Source of the DNA: Musicola paradisiaca NCPPB 2511 | Lineage (GTDB): Bacteria > Pseudomonadota > Gammaproteobacteria > Enterobacterales > Enterobacteriaceae | Direction: 5' to 3' | Length of the DNA stretch: 64,000 bases | Assembly (NCBI RefSeq): GCF_000400505.1 | Contig: NZ_CM001857.1 | Span: forward strand, 118,320 to 182,319 | In this document: positions 17,262 through 27,895 of the stretch, one piece after another | Layout: each line of letters begins with the position of its first letter | How positions within the stretch are numbered: the first letter of the stretch is position 1 | The notes under the pieces: model-generated | Databases searched by the model: none | Seen by the model: only the letters and a program-made list of their open reading frames with translations | Told to the model about the DNA's origin: nothing | Translations under genes and position numbers: made by a program

Positions 17262-19025
17262 TCAGAAATCGCCGGCGGTCAGTTTTTTCTGGATCAAGCC
17301 GAGCAGTTCATCGCCGAAAGAGTTCGGGTTCAGCATGTTTTGTACGCCGAGTACGAACTTACCCTCGCCCGGCTGCATTTCACCGGCCAGATGGCGGGAG
17401 GAGACGATGATGTCGGTGGTGGCCAACTTGGATTTGTAATCTGCGACGGCGCAGGAATCCATGATGTGCGGCACACCCTTTTGCTCCAGGTATTTGCCGA
17501 TTTTCATTTTCATCATCATGGAAGAGCCCTGACCGTTGCCACACACCGCCAGAATGCGGATGGCGCGCCCCGGCTGCGTTGCGGCATCGTCGTTGTGCGT
17601 TGCGGTTTCCGGGATGTCGGCGACGGTCGGAGCGGCGTGCGCGGCGGCGTCTTCTTCAGCGCGCAGGAGGCGGGAGGCGAAATACATATAGACCCCGACG
17701 CCCGCCAGCAGCACGAAGAAGAACAGCGAGGAGGTGGACAACCCCTGCATGATAGGCGGGAACAGTAATGCCCAGTCGGCCATCCCCATCCAGGCGTTGA
17801 ATTTGGCGCCGTGCAGCGCGAACAGGTGGATCGCCCAGGCGGAGCCCAGCACTTCGATGATGCCCATCACGAAGCAGATCTTCATCACCGCTTTCCAGCC
17901 GCCGAAGTGGTTGGCGAACACGCCGATGGTGGCGTTGGAGAAGAACATCGGGATAAAGCCGGGGATGATCATGATCGGCGCGTTGAACACCAGCAGCCCG
18001 ACCACCGCGATGAACTGGCCGATGGTGCCCCACATGAAGCCGAATACCATGGCGTTCGGCGAGTAGGCGTAGATGGCGGCGCAGTCGATAGCCAGCACCG
18101 CGTTGGGAATAACCCGTTCGGAGATCCCTTTAAACGCTTCGGACAGTTCTGCGACGAACATGCGTACCCCCGCCACTATCACTTGAATAGCGACGGCGAA
18201 TTTCAGCCCGGTTTCCAGAATGTAGATAGTCCAGTGGGTCTGCCCGGCCATTTTCTGCAGGTTATCGAGCCCGAAAGAGAGCAGGATGATGCCGAAGAAA
18301 ACGGTCATGACGATGGCGGTCGCGGTAATACTGTCGTGGAAGATGTGCAGCCATTTCGGCAGTTGCAGGTGGTCGACGCTGTCTTCCTTGTTGCCCAGTT
18401 TCGGCGCGACTTTGGTGGCGATCCAGGAGGCGACCTGCTGTTGGTGGCCGATGGAGAAGCCGGCGCCGCCGGTCACGGCTTCGGTGGCCTTGAACATGAT
18501 GTTCGACGAGATGCCCCAGTAAAGCGCCATGATCACCGCCGAGTAGATGATGGTTTCCCACATCGACGCGCCCAGCACCAGATAGAACACCGCCACCAGC
18601 CCGGCCTGCTGGAACATGATATGGCCGGTGAGCATGATGGTGCGGATGCCGGTGTAACGGCGGAATGCCACCAGCAAAATATTGATGCCCAGCGCCAGCA
18701 GCACCGCGTAGCCGACCCAGGCGTATTTATCGCCCATGGTTTCCATGGTCGCCATCATGGTGGTGTAGGGGTCGATGACCGAACCGGTGAGGTGGTGGTA
18801 CTCGGAAATCTTGTCGATGACCGGTTTGAAACCGGCGACCAGCGTGCCGGAGCCCACCTGTACCAGCATAAAACCGACGATGGTTTTGGTGGTGCCTTTG
18901 ATGACTGTCGTGGTATCGCGCCGCAGCAGCAGATAGCCGATACACGTGACCAAACCGAGCAGCAGCGGCGCTTTGGTCATGACCTGGCTGTAGAAGATGT
19001 AAAAGATGCTATATAGGGTTTCCAT
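17262..19025 (-). CDS. ulaA: fused PTS L-ascorbate permease, IIC and IIB domains
   Basis: 587 residues. Residues 1 to about 450 form the membrane IIC part (UlaA/SgaT), with many hydrophobic segments and motifs such as [14 protein letters not shown] and [18 protein letters not shown] linker rich in Ala, Glu and Asp (about 460-495) leads to a UlaB-type IIB domain with the phospho-Cys in [15 protein letters not shown] near residue 502. In E. coli these are two separate proteins, UlaA and UlaB; here they are one chain, with no stop or frame change between them. It imports and phosphorylates L-ascorbate. Confidence 0.92.
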   Translation of the reverse strand: METLYSIFYIFYSQVMTKAPLLLGLVTCIGYLLLRRDTTTVIKGTTKTIVGFMLVQVGSGTLVAGFKPVIDKISEYHHLTGSVIDPYTTMMATMETMGDKYAWVGYAVLLALGINILLVAFRRYTGIRTIMLTGHIMFQQAGLVAVFYLVLGASMWETIIYSAVIMALYWGISSNIMFKATEAVTGGAGFSIGHQQQVASWIATKVAPKLGNKEDSVDHLQLPKWLHIFHDSITATAIVMTVFFGIILLSFGLDNLQKMAGQTHWTIYILETGLKFAVAIQVIVAGVRMFVAELSEAFKGISERVIPNAVLAIDCAAIYAYSPNAMVFGFMWGTIGQFIAVVGLLVFNAPIMIIPGFIPMFFSNATIGVFANHFGGWKAVMKICFVMGIIEVLGSAWAIHLFALHGAKFNAWMGMADWALLFPPIMQGLSTSSLFFFVLLAGVGVYMYFASRLLRAEEDAAAHAAPTVADIPETATHNDDAATQPGRAIRILAVCGNGQGSSMMMKMKIGKYLEQKGVPHIMDSCAVADYKSKLATTDIIVSSRHLAGEMQPGEGKFVLGVQNMLNPNSFGDELLGLIQKKLTAGDF

Positions 19026-19509
19026 AATGATGCTCCGTCAAATGAGGACACCTCATTGCTCATGGATCAGTGGTGACGTTTCGCCGTTTGTTCTTGATGT
19101 GCTTCTCCGCGCTGTGCCTGCATTCCTTTTCGCGCCGTCACATTAACAATCACAAGTAATCATAAAAAGTCATTAATTGATTTTATGTGAGAGCGATCCC
19201 GTTCGTGAATCGACACGAGTGATGGTGATCAAGATTTTTTTCGCCGTATATGACCGAAGTTCACCGATCTGATTAGCGAGCCAGGGTGAGTTTCTTTATT
19301 ATTAATTTATTTTATCTAGTTGATATTTAATCATTTAAATTTCTCATCATCTAAGGCGACGGGAATTATTTCTACCGTAATCACAAAACGCTCATGGAAA
19401 TCATTGATAATCATTTTTGTGATTGTTATATTCACGACGAATCAAAAGCGCTCACGGTCTGATAATGGGCCGATGCCGCACCGTCTTCCAATCAAGAAGG
19501 GTTTATCCG
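19026..19509. promoter_or_regulatory. divergent ulaA / ulaG control region with AATCAT-type repeats
   Basis: A 484-base AT-rich region between divergent operons. Two clusters of AATCAT/ATTGATT-like words stand out: 19157-19180 (TAATCATAAAAAGTCATTAA) next to ulaA, and 19399-19425 (AATCATTGATAATCATTTTT) next to ulaG. A like cluster precedes ulaR at 22449-22477, so these are candidate UlaR operators. TGTGA at 19186 followed by TCCCG is at best a half CRP site. In E. coli this region is controlled by UlaR, CRP and IHF; transfer of that model is inference. Confidence 0.5.
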
Positions 19510-20577
19510 ATGAGCAAGATAGATGAAATTACCCGTGAGTCCTGGATCCTCAGTACGTTTCCCGAGTGGGGAACCTGGCTGAATGAAGAAATCGAGCAGG
19601 AACAGGTGGCGCCGGGAACCTTTGCTATGTGGTGGCTGGGGTGTACCGGCATCTGGCTGAAGTCCGCCGGCGATACCAACATCTCTATCGATTTCTGGTG
19701 CGGCACCGGCAAGAAGACCCACGCCAATCCCTTTATGAAGCAACAGCACCAGATGATGCGGATGGGGGGCGTGCGTAAGTTGCAGCCAAACCTGCGCACC
19801 TCGCCGTTTGTGCTCGACCCGTTCGGCATCAAGAAAATCGATGCGGTGCTGGCGACGCACGATCACGCCGACCATATCGACGTCAACGTCGCGGCGGCGG
19901 TGCTGCAAAACTGCAGCAAGCATGTGAAATTCATCGGCCCGCAGGCCTGTGTGGATCTGTGGACCCGCTGGGGCGTGCCCGCCGAACGCTGCATCGTCGC
20001 CCGCGTGGGGGATGAAATTCCGGTGGGGGATATCACCATCAAGGTGCTCGACGCCTTTGACCGCACCGCGCTGGTGACGCTGCCGGAAGGGGTGTCGTCG
20101 CGTGATAAAAACATACTGGACGGCATGGACGACCGGGCGGTGAACTATCTGGTGAAAACCACCGGCGGCAATCTCTATCACTCCGGCGATTCCCACTACT
20201 CCAACTACTTTGCCCGTCACGGCAATGAATACCGCGTTGACGTGGCATTGCTCTCCTATGGCGAAAACCCGCGCGGCGTGACCGACAAGATGACCGCATC
20301 CGACATTCTGCGCGCCGGAGAATCACTCAATGCGCAAGTGGTGATTCCTTTCCATCACGATATCTGGGCCAACTTCCAGAGCGACCCGCGTGAGATTGAA
20401 GTGCTGTGGCAGATGAAAAAAGGCCGTCTGAACTACGGTTTCCGGCCGTTCTTCTGGCAGGTGGGCGGCAAATACACCTTCCCGACCGACCAGACGAAGA
20501 TGCATTACCAGCATCCGCGCGGTTTCGACGATATCTTCATCGACGAACCGGAACTGCCGTACAAGTCCTTCCTCTAA
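19510..20577 (+). CDS. ulaG: L-ascorbate-6-phosphate lactonase
   Basis: 355 residues of the metallo-beta-lactamase fold. Metal ligands lie in [11 protein letters not shown] (HxHxDH) near residue 118 and in [13 protein letters not shown]; another His is in [12 protein letters not shown]. It opens the lactone of L-ascorbate 6-phosphate to 3-keto-L-gulonate 6-phosphate. AAGAAGGG stands before the ATG at 19510; longer upstream in-frame starts lack such a site. Confidence 0.95.
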   Translation: MSKIDEITRESWILSTFPEWGTWLNEEIEQEQVAPGTFAMWWLGCTGIWLKSAGDTNISIDFWCGTGKKTHANPFMKQQHQMMRMGGVRKLQPNLRTSPFVLDPFGIKKIDAVLATHDHADHIDVNVAAAVLQNCSKHVKFIGPQACVDLWTRWGVPAERCIVARVGDEIPVGDITIKVLDAFDRTALVTLPEGVSSRDKNILDGMDDRAVNYLVKTTGGNLYHSGDSHYSNYFARHGNEYRVDVALLSYGENPRGVTDKMTASDILRAGESLNAQVVIPFHHDIWANFQSDPREIEVLWQMKKGRLNYGFRPFFWQVGGKYTFPTDQTKMHYQHPRGFDDIFIDEPELPYKSFL

Positions 20578-20653
20578 GGGCACGCAGCGATACGGCGGGC
20601 GTGCCGGCCTAGGCGCCCCGCCGTGCGAAGAACAGCTCTGAAAGGGGGCGACT

Positions 20654-21478
20654 GTGAACTATCGCGTATTGGCGTTGGATCTGGACGGCACCACGCTGAC
20701 CAGCGACCACCGGATCCTGCCGCCGGTGAGGGAGGCTATCGCAAGCATCCGCGATCGGGCGACGGTGTTGTTGGTGACTGGGCGGCATCACACCGCGGCG
20801 CGTCCGTATCACCACGAACTGGGGCTCTCGACGCCCATAATCTGCTGCAACGGCACCTATGTGTATGACTACCGCACGGAGAGCGTACTGGCGGCCGATG
20901 CCATCGGGCATGACGTCGCCCGCGATTTTCTGGCGCTGGCCGCCGGGCACGGGCTGAACCTGGTGATGTACGTGACTGACCGTATGGTCTATTCCGCCAG
21001 CCGACCGATCGACTATATGCAGGTGTTGGAGCGTTGGGCGCAGCAGTTTCCGGCGACGATTCGCCCGTCGATTGCCCGCGTGGCGTCGTTTGACGACGAA
21101 CTGGCGTCGCAAAGCCACGTCTGGAAGTTCGTGGTGGAGGGCGATATCGACGGTGTCGAGGCGTTCGCCCGGCTGCCGTGGGTGCAGGAACATTTCAACG
21201 GCGAGAAATCCTGGCGCAACCGTATCGATTTTGCCCGGCGCGGCAACACCAAAGGCAGCCGTCTGGCGGCGTTTCTCGCCCAGCACGCGATCGACCCCGC
21301 CGAGGTGGTGGCGATCGGCGACAACCATAACGATATCTCGATGTTGCAACTGGCCGGGCTCGGCGTGGCGATGGCCAATGCCGACGACGCAGTGAAACAG
21401 GCGGCGGATGTCGTGACCGAAGAGACCAACGACGGGTTGGGCATCCGGGAGGTGCTGCACCGTTATTTCGGCGCGTGA
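20654..21478 (+). CDS. Cof-type HAD phosphatase (YidA-like)
   Basis: 274 residues from a GTG start, preceded by AAAGGGGGCG. HAD motifs: DLDGTTL near residue 9, VTGRH for motif II, KGSRLAAFL for motif III and GDNHNDISML for motif IV; the long cap between II and III is the C2 type of the Cof family. Such enzymes hydrolyse sugar phosphates and similar metabolites. Its place between ulaG and ulaE suggests that it removes a phosphorylated intermediate of the ascorbate route or prevents sugar-phosphate stress. E. coli ula operons lack it. Confidence 0.85.
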   Translation: MNYRVLALDLDGTTLTSDHRILPPVREAIASIRDRATVLLVTGRHHTAARPYHHELGLSTPIICCNGTYVYDYRTESVLAADAIGHDVARDFLALAAGHGLNLVMYVTDRMVYSASRPIDYMQVLERWAQQFPATIRPSIARVASFDDELASQSHVWKFVVEGDIDGVEAFARLPWVQEHFNGEKSWRNRIDFARRGNTKGSRLAAFLAQHAIDPAEVVAIGDNHNDISMLQLAGLGVAMANADDAVKQAADVVTEETNDGLGIREVLHRYFGA

Positions 21479-21517
21479 AGACCGGGCCTATCGGGACATT
21501 CAACAACAGGGGGCGCT

Positions 21518-22390
21518 ATGCACAATTTCGATAAACCTTTTCGGCTGGGGCTGTATGAGAAGGCCATGCCCGCCGCGTTGAGCTGGGAAGAAAAAATTCA
21601 GGTCGCCAGGGAGCTGGGGTTCGATTTCATCGAGATCTCCGTGGATGAATCCGACGAGCGGCTGCGCCGGCTCGATTGGCCCGACGAGGACATCTACCGG
21701 TTACGCCATCTGTGCGAGCATTACGGTATGCCGTTGCAGTCGATGTGCCTGAGCGCGCACCGGCGGTTTCCGTTTGGTTCCGAAGACGAAGCGGTGCGGC
21801 GCGAAGCCTATCTGATCATGGAAAAAGCCATCAACCTGGCTTACAAGCTGGGCATTCGTTGCATCCAGCTTGCCGGCTACGATGTCTATTACGAACCGCA
21901 AAGCGAAGCGACGCATCTGCGTTTTATCGAGGGAATGAAGGCCGCCACTAAAATGGCGGAACGGGCCGGGGTGATGCTGGGCGTGGAGATCATGGATACG
22001 CCGTATCTCAATTCGCTCAGCAAGTTCGAAGTCTTGAAGAAAGCCATTCCATCGCCCTATTTCATGGCCTATCCCGATGTGGGCAATATCACCGGCTGGA
22101 ACTACGACACCTGTACCGAGCTGAAACTCAGCAGCGAGCATATTGTGCAAATTCATCTTAAGGACACGCTGAAGGTGTCTGCGCAGAGTAAAGGGCAATT
22201 TCGCGATCTGGTGATCGGCGAAGGGCAGGTGGATTTTCCGGCCATTTTCCGCACGCTGGCGGAGATGCAGTACAACGGGCCGATGGTGGTGGAAATGTGG
22301 GCGCAGGACGAACAGTGGGCCAGCAATCTGCGGTTGGCGAAATCTCGACTGGTGACGATGGGGCGGCAGGCGGGGCTGGCGCTGGCCTGA
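21518..22390 (+). CDS. ulaE: L-xylulose-5-phosphate 3-epimerase
   Basis: 290 residues of the xylose-isomerase-like TIM-barrel family. Characteristic stretches are GFDFIEISVDESDERLRRLDW, RCIQLAGYDVYYE, GVEIMDTPYLNS, YPDVGNITGWN, VQIHLKDT and MVVEMWAQDE, which supply the metal-binding acidic and His residues. It makes L-ribulose 5-phosphate for UlaF. GGGGGCG-type ribosome site upstream. Follows the HAD gene by 39 bases, in one operon with ulaG and probably ulaR. Confidence 0.93.
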   Translation: MHNFDKPFRLGLYEKAMPAALSWEEKIQVARELGFDFIEISVDESDERLRRLDWPDEDIYRLRHLCEHYGMPLQSMCLSAHRRFPFGSEDEAVRREAYLIMEKAINLAYKLGIRCIQLAGYDVYYEPQSEATHLRFIEGMKAATKMAERAGVMLGVEIMDTPYLNSLSKFEVLKKAIPSPYFMAYPDVGNITGWNYDTCTELKLSSEHIVQIHLKDTLKVSAQSKGQFRDLVIGEGQVDFPAIFRTLAEMQYNGPMVVEMWAQDEQWASNLRLAKSRLVTMGRQAGLALA

Positions 22391-22448
22391 TGGTGTCGCG
22401 GGACAGATGTGGTTGATGACGGCTTTTATTCCTGCCATGAGCGTTATA

Positions 22449-22477
22449 CAATCATAAATCGTCAATAATAATCATTA
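22449..22477. promoter_or_regulatory. candidate UlaR operator before ulaR
   Basis: CAATCATAAATC and AATAATAATCATTA lie just before the ulaR ATG and resemble the AATCAT clusters in the ulaA/ulaG region. This suggests autoregulation, but it rests on short AT-rich words only. Confidence 0.35.
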
Positions 22478-22489
22478 ACCGGGCATCCC

Positions 22490-23245
22490 ATGACAGAAGC
22501 ACAGCGCCATAACGCCATTATTGAGCTCCTCCAGCAGAAACGTCAGATGACGGTCGCCGGGCTGATGCAGGCATTCGATATCTCGCCGGCTACCGCGCGG
22601 CGCGATATCAACAAACTCAATGAATCCGGTAAGCTGCGTAAAGTGCGCAACGGCGCCGAAGCGCTGGCGCAGAAAAAGGCCTTCTGGTCGCCGCTCAATA
22701 TCCATCAGGCGTCCAACCACGACGAGAAGGTGCGCATCGTGCAAGCCGCCGCCGCGCTGGTGCTGCCGGGCGAGAGTGCCGTCATCAACTGCGGTTCCAC
22801 CGCGTTCCTGCTGGGCCAGGAAATGTGCGGCCGGGACGTGCAGGTCATCACCAACTATTTTCCGCTGGCTAACTACCTGATCGAAGCAGAGCACGACGGC
22901 GTGGTGATCATCGGTGGTCAATACAATAAATCCCAGTCCATCACGCTGGCGCCGCAGGACGAGATTTCATCCCTGTATGCCGGGCACTGGATGTTCACCA
23001 GCGGTAAAGGGCTCACCGCCGATGGGTTGTACAAGATGGATATGCTGACCGCGATGGCGGAACAAAAAATGCTGGATCACGTCGGTAAACTGGTGGTGCT
23101 GACCGACAGCAGCAAGGTGGGACAACGCGCCGGTATGCTGTTCTGCCCGGCGGAACGCATCGATGTGGTGATCACCGGCCAGGATGCTGACCCGGTGGTG
23201 GTGCAGCAGCTGCGGGATAAAGGCGTCGATGTGCGGTTGGTGTAG
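22490..23245 (+). CDS. ulaR: DeoR-family repressor of the ascorbate genes
   Basis: 251 residues. The N-terminal helix-turn-helix runs [14 protein letters not shown] to [17 protein letters not shown], the DeoR signature. The C-terminal effector domain has [22 protein letters not shown] and LTDSSKVGQ, the sugar-phosphate isomerase-like fold of the family. In E. coli UlaR represses the ula genes and is released by L-ascorbate 6-phosphate. Here it lies downstream of ulaE rather than apart from it, with its own possible operator. Confidence 0.93.
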   Translation: MTEAQRHNAIIELLQQKRQMTVAGLMQAFDISPATARRDINKLNESGKLRKVRNGAEALAQKKAFWSPLNIHQASNHDEKVRIVQAAAALVLPGESAVINCGSTAFLLGQEMCGRDVQVITNYFPLANYLIEAEHDGVVIIGGQYNKSQSITLAPQDEISSLYAGHWMFTSGKGLTADGLYKMDMLTAMAEQKMLDHVGKLVVLTDSSKVGQRAGMLFCPAERIDVVITGQDADPVVVQQLRDKGVDVRLV

Positions 23246-23393
23246 CCGCAACCAGCCGTAGGGGCCAGCAACCTTGATGATGGGGCGCAGGCGACGGCTT
23301 TCGTTGATGGGCGATCGTTTTTCGGTAGTATTTATGCTGTATTCAATAAAACCGGACATAACGATAGCCCAAGCACAGCGAGAGAGGCGGCAG

Positions 23394-24074
23394 ATGAAGT
23401 TATTCTTTAGCGTTTCTAACAAGTTAGCAAAATTTCTCCGTTTGGATGCGCCCCGCCTGAGCGGCCCGGACGGACAACAGCCGGGCGTTCAGCCGACTGT
23501 CACCCACAGTACGCAAATCAGCTGGCAGCTGGATTTAATCGTGTTGGACGATGAATGGCTGGTGGTGGCGGTTGAAGCGTACAGTCGTTATACCTTGGTG
23601 ATACCCTACGTGCTACGGCCGGATTGGCATGAAGTTGAGGCCGATTTCAAAGAGCAATGGTTGCAACACCTGTTGTCATGGATGCATATGGCGGGCGTGG
23701 TTGACGAGGAGTGGCAGGCTCGGCAGGTTGCTACCGGGGTGGCCGCGCTGGAAGAAACGGTTTGCTATCGCAATCGGGATATGAGCATCGGCGGTCATTT
23801 ATCGGATATTCAGCTGTGGCTTCGTACTTATCTGGAAGAGCGGCGACCGAAGCGCTTTAAGCAGCGGCAAGTCTGGGAGTTTTGTGACTATATCAATCAG
23901 TTATCTCGTCGTGTCGGCGGGCAGCGCCGTCAGCAGGGTATGTTTCTACCCGCAGAACGTTTCCTGACGGATGGTTTGTACCGCTTTGCTTCCGGGCTCA
24001 ATTTGGCTTCTTCTGCCGACGGCGGCCCGGCCAATTTTCCCAATCCACACCGCCTTCGGGGAGTAAAACAATAG
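23394..24074 (+). CDS. conserved protein of unknown function (DUF6933-like)
   Basis: 226 residues from an ATG with GAGAGG upstream; the long in-frame upstream extension has no ribosome site. MKLFFSVSNKLAKFLRL and the following ITWQLDLIVL-like strand (ISWQLDLIVLDDEWLVVAVEA) resemble the DUF6933 family, to which I assign it with reserve. No signal peptide or membrane segment. The middle is rich in Trp and charged residues, and the tail is Gly-Pro-Asn rich and probably disordered. Function unknown. Confidence 0.6.
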   Translation: MKLFFSVSNKLAKFLRLDAPRLSGPDGQQPGVQPTVTHSTQISWQLDLIVLDDEWLVVAVEAYSRYTLVIPYVLRPDWHEVEADFKEQWLQHLLSWMHMAGVVDEEWQARQVATGVAALEETVCYRNRDMSIGGHLSDIQLWLRTYLEERRPKRFKQRQVWEFCDYINQLSRRVGGQRRQQGMFLPAERFLTDGLYRFASGLNLASSADGGPANFPNPHRLRGVKQ

Positions 24075-24136
24075 CCTGGTTGGCGTCATCAGTGCCGTTT
24101 TGCCGTGATTGAAGAATCCCTGTGAACGTGGCATTG

Positions 24137-24171
24137 CCCTCATGCACGCAGAGTAACTGTGTGCATGAGGG
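24137..24171. terminator. 11-bp inverted repeat between convergent genes
   Basis: CCCTCATGCAC (24137-24147) pairs perfectly with GTGCATGAGGG (24161-24171). It lies between the stops of the rightward gene at 23394 and leftward gtrC, as a bidirectional terminator would, but U runs are poor on both strands. Confidence 0.45.
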
Positions 24172-24190
24172 GGGTTACAACCAGTTTTCC

Positions 24191-26233
24191 CTATTGATAT
24201 AAATAAACTTTCTCCAGCCCGATGCCCAGTATTCTGTCGTCTGCACCGCCGGCGGTGTCTTTGGGCGATGCGGGATTCAATAGCTGAATATCCAGCGTAA
24301 TCATATTGTTGGCGTCTTTTTTACATTCGGCTAATGACATTGTCGCCTTATTCCCCTGACGCTGTTCCATTTTTTGGGTAAGCAGCAATTTATTCCCACA
24401 ACGCCACTCTATACTAAGCTCGGGATGTTTATCGTTGATATAGGCGGAGAACAATAAATCGATGCGATCGGCCAATGGGAGTTTTATGGATGATTCACGA
24501 CCTAGCGTCCATACGCCCCATCCTTCAGGTGTTGACCAACCTGTTGATAACAACATGATCGATGGATTGTGTTCTGAAAATGACAACACGGATATTTTAT
24601 TTTTCTCAACCGATTCGCAGATGCTACACGCTTTCCCGGCGGGAGCCAGAATATAGATATTTTTATATTTATAATATTTATCTCCCGGACGCAGGTTAAT
24701 GAGATCAATCATATTGTCTTTCATTAAATATGCAGTGTCGGTTGCATAGGTTCCTGAAGATAATTCGGATATCGTTTTCTGGTTAAGAACAGCCGCTTTC
24801 TTTTCATCAAATCTGGAGAAATAAATGGCATCGGTATTTTGATTATACTGTTCTGCCATGAAAGAGATCATGCTCCATTGTGGGCTGTAATTAGAGAAAG
24901 GTACCCATCTTATATTTTTATATTCGCCTAGCTCTGCCGACCATAGTGGTGCATATTCATTTAATACAGCGTCGTTTTCAATAGGCGTTTTTGCCAGCTG
25001 ATGGTGAATGGCGAGCCAGCCTTTTGATGTGTCTGCAATTTGTAGAACGAGACAAAAAGAGAGCAGGCCAAAAGCGGCCGCTTTTTCTAAACGGAATGCC
25101 TGGACGATAAAAAACAACGATATGATTATGGTTACAGGCCAGAAGAATCGACCGGAAGAACGGAGTATTCCACCGATTTTTAATAAGATGTCGGGTAAGG
25201 GAATGGTGAATTCGGTAGAGCCAATGCCAATAACATTGGATAATGATATTAACCACATAATAACACAAAGAGAAAATAGTGTTTTATGGCGTTTTATGAA
25301 ATTTAAAACAGCTATATTTTGACGGATTAATTTTATGGATAATATCGCAATTAAAGCGATGATCCCGCTACCGAAAAAATTGAATCCTTCGTAAATCTCA
25401 CCATCAAAAAAGTGATTAACATTGATTAAATAAGACCATTTTTCAGAAACGATCGGCGCTAAAAGGTTTGATCTGAAATAGCCGAATCCTACAGATGAAC
25501 TGCCATGCAATACGGTAAAATATCCTACTATCCATGCAATGAATATGATGCTGGCGATGTTTATCGTTGTGTAAGTTAGTCGTTTTTTGATGTCATTTTT
25601 AAATGAAAAAACAAGCAATAGTGCCCAGTTGATAAAAACCATCAAGAAAATATAAAAATGAATAGTCAATGAAATGATAAGTAAAAAACACCAATGGTAA
25701 GGTTGGTATCTATTATTGGCTTCTTGTTTTAATGTCAGGAAAATGCCATAGCTAAAGAGAAAGAAACACATTAAATTGATGTGTTCTATTCTGTTAATCC
25801 AGGCAGGATTGAACATCAGAATAGCTACACTCAGGATTAACAGGTATTTTTTTTCTGTGTACAGTCTCACTATTTTCCATAAGACAATGGATTGCAGGAT
25901 GACACAGGCTAGCAGCCATATTCCAAAGTATTGAAATTTTTCATTTAATAATGGTGAGAAAATCTTGAATATTATTGCTAACAGAGGATTGGAGTCTGTA
26001 TAAACTATCGCGGAGGCTAACTCCATACCATAGTCGCTTCTTCCCAAAATGGGAAACGACCAGGGGGTTTTTCTGAAAAAAGCCCAGCCAATATAGTGCT
26101 GAGATGCATCACCATGATTAAGCCAGGCGATATAATTTGGATTGACAATGTGATAATTAAATACAAAACCAAAGAATATCAATCCCATAACAATTGGGAT
26201 CAAATATTCAATACTATATTTTTCATTTTTCAT
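24191..26233 (-). CDS. DUF6311-like membrane protein, probable O-antigen glycosyl/modifying transferase (GtrC-type)
   Basis: 680 residues. The first 400 hold about ten hydrophobic segments with short loops, and an early loop reads LNHGDASQHYIGW, typical of polytopic GT-C type transferases (the Asp near the first large periplasmic loop is the usual catalytic site). The last 250 form a soluble, presumably periplasmic part. It is third in an AT-rich gtrA-gtrB-gtrC order, where the third gene is the serotype-specific enzyme that moves sugar from the lipid carrier onto O antigen. Base composition is far lower in GC than the ula locus before it. Confidence 0.75.
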   Translation of the reverse strand: MKNEKYSIEYLIPIVMGLIFFGFVFNYHIVNPNYIAWLNHGDASQHYIGWAFFRKTPWSFPILGRSDYGMELASAIVYTDSNPLLAIIFKIFSPLLNEKFQYFGIWLLACVILQSIVLWKIVRLYTEKKYLLILSVAILMFNPAWINRIEHINLMCFFLFSYGIFLTLKQEANNRYQPYHWCFLLIISLTIHFYIFLMVFINWALLLVFSFKNDIKKRLTYTTINIASIIFIAWIVGYFTVLHGSSSVGFGYFRSNLLAPIVSEKWSYLINVNHFFDGEIYEGFNFFGSGIIALIAILSIKLIRQNIAVLNFIKRHKTLFSLCVIMWLISLSNVIGIGSTEFTIPLPDILLKIGGILRSSGRFFWPVTIIISLFFIVQAFRLEKAAAFGLLSFCLVLQIADTSKGWLAIHHQLAKTPIENDAVLNEYAPLWSAELGEYKNIRWVPFSNYSPQWSMISFMAEQYNQNTDAIYFSRFDEKKAAVLNQKTISELSSGTYATDTAYLMKDNMIDLINLRPGDKYYKYKNIYILAPAGKACSICESVEKNKISVLSFSEHNPSIMLLSTGWSTPEGWGVWTLGRESSIKLPLADRIDLLFSAYINDKHPELSIEWRCGNKLLLTQKMEQRQGNKATMSLAECKKDANNMITLDIQLLNPASPKDTAGGADDRILGIGLEKVYLYQ

Positions 26234-26306
26234 GAAAGCTTCTCATTCCATTCTGATAATACTGTAACGATACCGTGGCTATCAATGTATTCATGACAGG
26301 AATATA

Positions 26307-27266
26307 TCATTCCTGTTCTTTTTCTGTTTTGGGGATAGTATAAGAAATACCATTTATGGTTTTGACAATATATCTTGGCCTCTGTTTGGATTCGATGTAA
26401 ATCCGGCCGATATATTCACCTAATGTACCGATGCCAATAAGTTGAACACCGCCAAGGAAGAGAATTGCGGTCATAATTGATGGATAACCAGGAACGGGGT
26501 TTCCCCAGATCAATTTATCGATAACCATCCAGATTGCATAAGCGATGGACATTGTCGCGATGCCTAGCCCTATATATGTCCATAGTCGCAGCGGAACCGT
26601 AGAAAAACTGGTGATGCCTTCAAGCGCGAGATTCCATAATTTCCAGGCATTGAATTTTGATTTTCCTGCCGAGCGCTCGTGTCGTGTATATTCAACAATA
26701 TCTACATTGCCGCCGATCCATGACAGAATTCCTTTCATGAACAGATTTTTTTCCGGCAGTATTTTGATATGTTCAATGGTATCGCGCGACATTAATCTGA
26801 AGTCACCTACATTTTCCTCGATTTTGGGATGACTAATTTTATTGTGAATTTTGTAGAACACTTCGGCGCTTTTTCGTTTGAAAAAGCTATCAGTCTGCCG
26901 ATCGGCGCGTTTCGCTAAAACCACATCTGCGCCATCCCGCCATTTTTCAATCAATAGAGGAATAACCTCTAAAGGATCCTGAAGATCAACATCTATAGGA
27001 ATAACCGCGTCACCAGTCGCATATTCAAGCCCGGCAAAAATGGCCGGTTCCTTACCAAAGTTTCTCGTGAAATTTATCGCTGTTACCAGGCGGTCGTTTT
27101 GAGCAATCCGGTTAACAATACGTTCAGTTTTATCAATGCTTCCATCATTAATAAATATAATTTCTACATCAATTTTTTCTAAAAAATCAGCTTCTCTGAC
27201 TGCGTGATAAAATATTTCTATCGTGTCTTCTTCATTGTAAACAGGCACTACAAGTGAAATTTTCAT
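26307..27266 (-). CDS. gtrB: bactoprenol glycosyltransferase (GtrB-type)
   Basis: 319 residues, GT2 fold: [17 protein letters not shown] at the N-terminus, [20 protein letters not shown] (metal-binding DxD-like), and MSRDTIEHI; two hydrophobic segments near residues 225-300 anchor it in the membrane, ending in [19 protein letters not shown], a GtrB hallmark. It attaches a sugar from a nucleotide donor to undecaprenyl phosphate. I start it at 27266 because the [13 protein letters not shown] start is the family norm; an upstream ATG at 27338 has no ribosome site. Confidence 0.88.
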   Translation of the reverse strand: MKISLVVPVYNEEDTIEIFYHAVREADFLEKIDVEIIFINDGSIDKTERIVNRIAQNDRLVTAINFTRNFGKEPAIFAGLEYATGDAVIPIDVDLQDPLEVIPLLIEKWRDGADVVLAKRADRQTDSFFKRKSAEVFYKIHNKISHPKIEENVGDFRLMSRDTIEHIKILPEKNLFMKGILSWIGGNVDIVEYTRHERSAGKSKFNAWKLWNLALEGITSFSTVPLRLWTYIGLGIATMSIAYAIWMVIDKLIWGNPVPGYPSIMTAILFLGGVQLIGIGTLGEYIGRIYIESKQRPRYIVKTINGISYTIPKTEKEQE

Positions 27267-27535
27267 TTTTTGGCTTACCGTTGAGATTGTATTCTTGCAG
27301 TTTATGTGATCATTAAAAATGAGTAAGTCAGTATTCATTGAATATAAAAATCAGAAAAGTATGAAACTGTCGTACATGGATGATGGTAGTGGGTATTTTT
27401 AAGATATGATCACCACAAATTTTAACTTATCATTGCCTGGTCATAAATTTTAGATGAATTTTTTCCATATTGATATTGCGGATCTCTGCTTCAGACAATA
27501 AAACCTCTATGAAGTTTCATGTTTTCTGTGAAATT

Positions 27536-27895
27536 TCATCTGTTTTTGAAAAGCAGTAGGTGTGAAAATAAAAAACCACAGATAAGGCTGAGAGCGGAAA
27601 ATGTAATCAGCGTAACCAAAGGTGGTAATCGACAACTATCGGCCAGCTTGCCGGTACCGAGGCTGAGCATTCCCATAAAGCTAATGTAGCCTATGTATTT
27701 CAGTGCAGTAGCTGAGGCATTGAATGTAAAACGAGCATTGATGAAAAAAGAGAATGTAACAGCAACGCAAAATGCAATCACATTACTCAGTGCTTGGGTT
27801 TGGGAAAAAACATACACCGAAAGCGCAAATACGATCCAATGTATTGCGGTATTGATCATTCCAACTGAACAATATTTTGTGAAAAGCTTAATCAT
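27536..27895 (-). CDS. gtrA: GtrA-like flippase
   Basis: 119 residues with four hydrophobic segments, starting FTKYCSVGMINTAIHW and holding SFFINARFTF, the classic GtrA pattern. It is thought to flip the lipid-linked sugar made by GtrB to the periplasmic face. A gap of about 270 bases separates it from gtrB, longer than in phage-borne gtr operons. Confidence 0.85.
   Translation of the reverse strand: MIKLFTKYCSVGMINTAIHWIVFALSVYVFSQTQALSNVIAFCVAVTFSFFINARFTFNASATALKYIGYISFMGMLSLGTGKLADSCRLPPLVTLITFSALSLICGFLFSHLLLFKNR

Noticed and set aside
17811-19016. Long open frame antisense to the PTS permease gene (401 residues)
   Set aside because: It mirrors ulaA in a GC-rich gene, is full of His, Asp and Arg runs, and has no ribosome site or family motif.
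19186-19201. CRP site before ulaA
   Set aside because: Only the left half (TGTGA) fits; the right half reads TCCCG.
19416-19437. CRP site before ulaG
   Set aside because: TGTGA and TTCAC are 8-9 bases apart instead of six.
24191-27895. Prophage
   Set aside because: gtr genes can be phage-borne, but no integrase, structural or lysis genes, and no attachment repeats, were seen.
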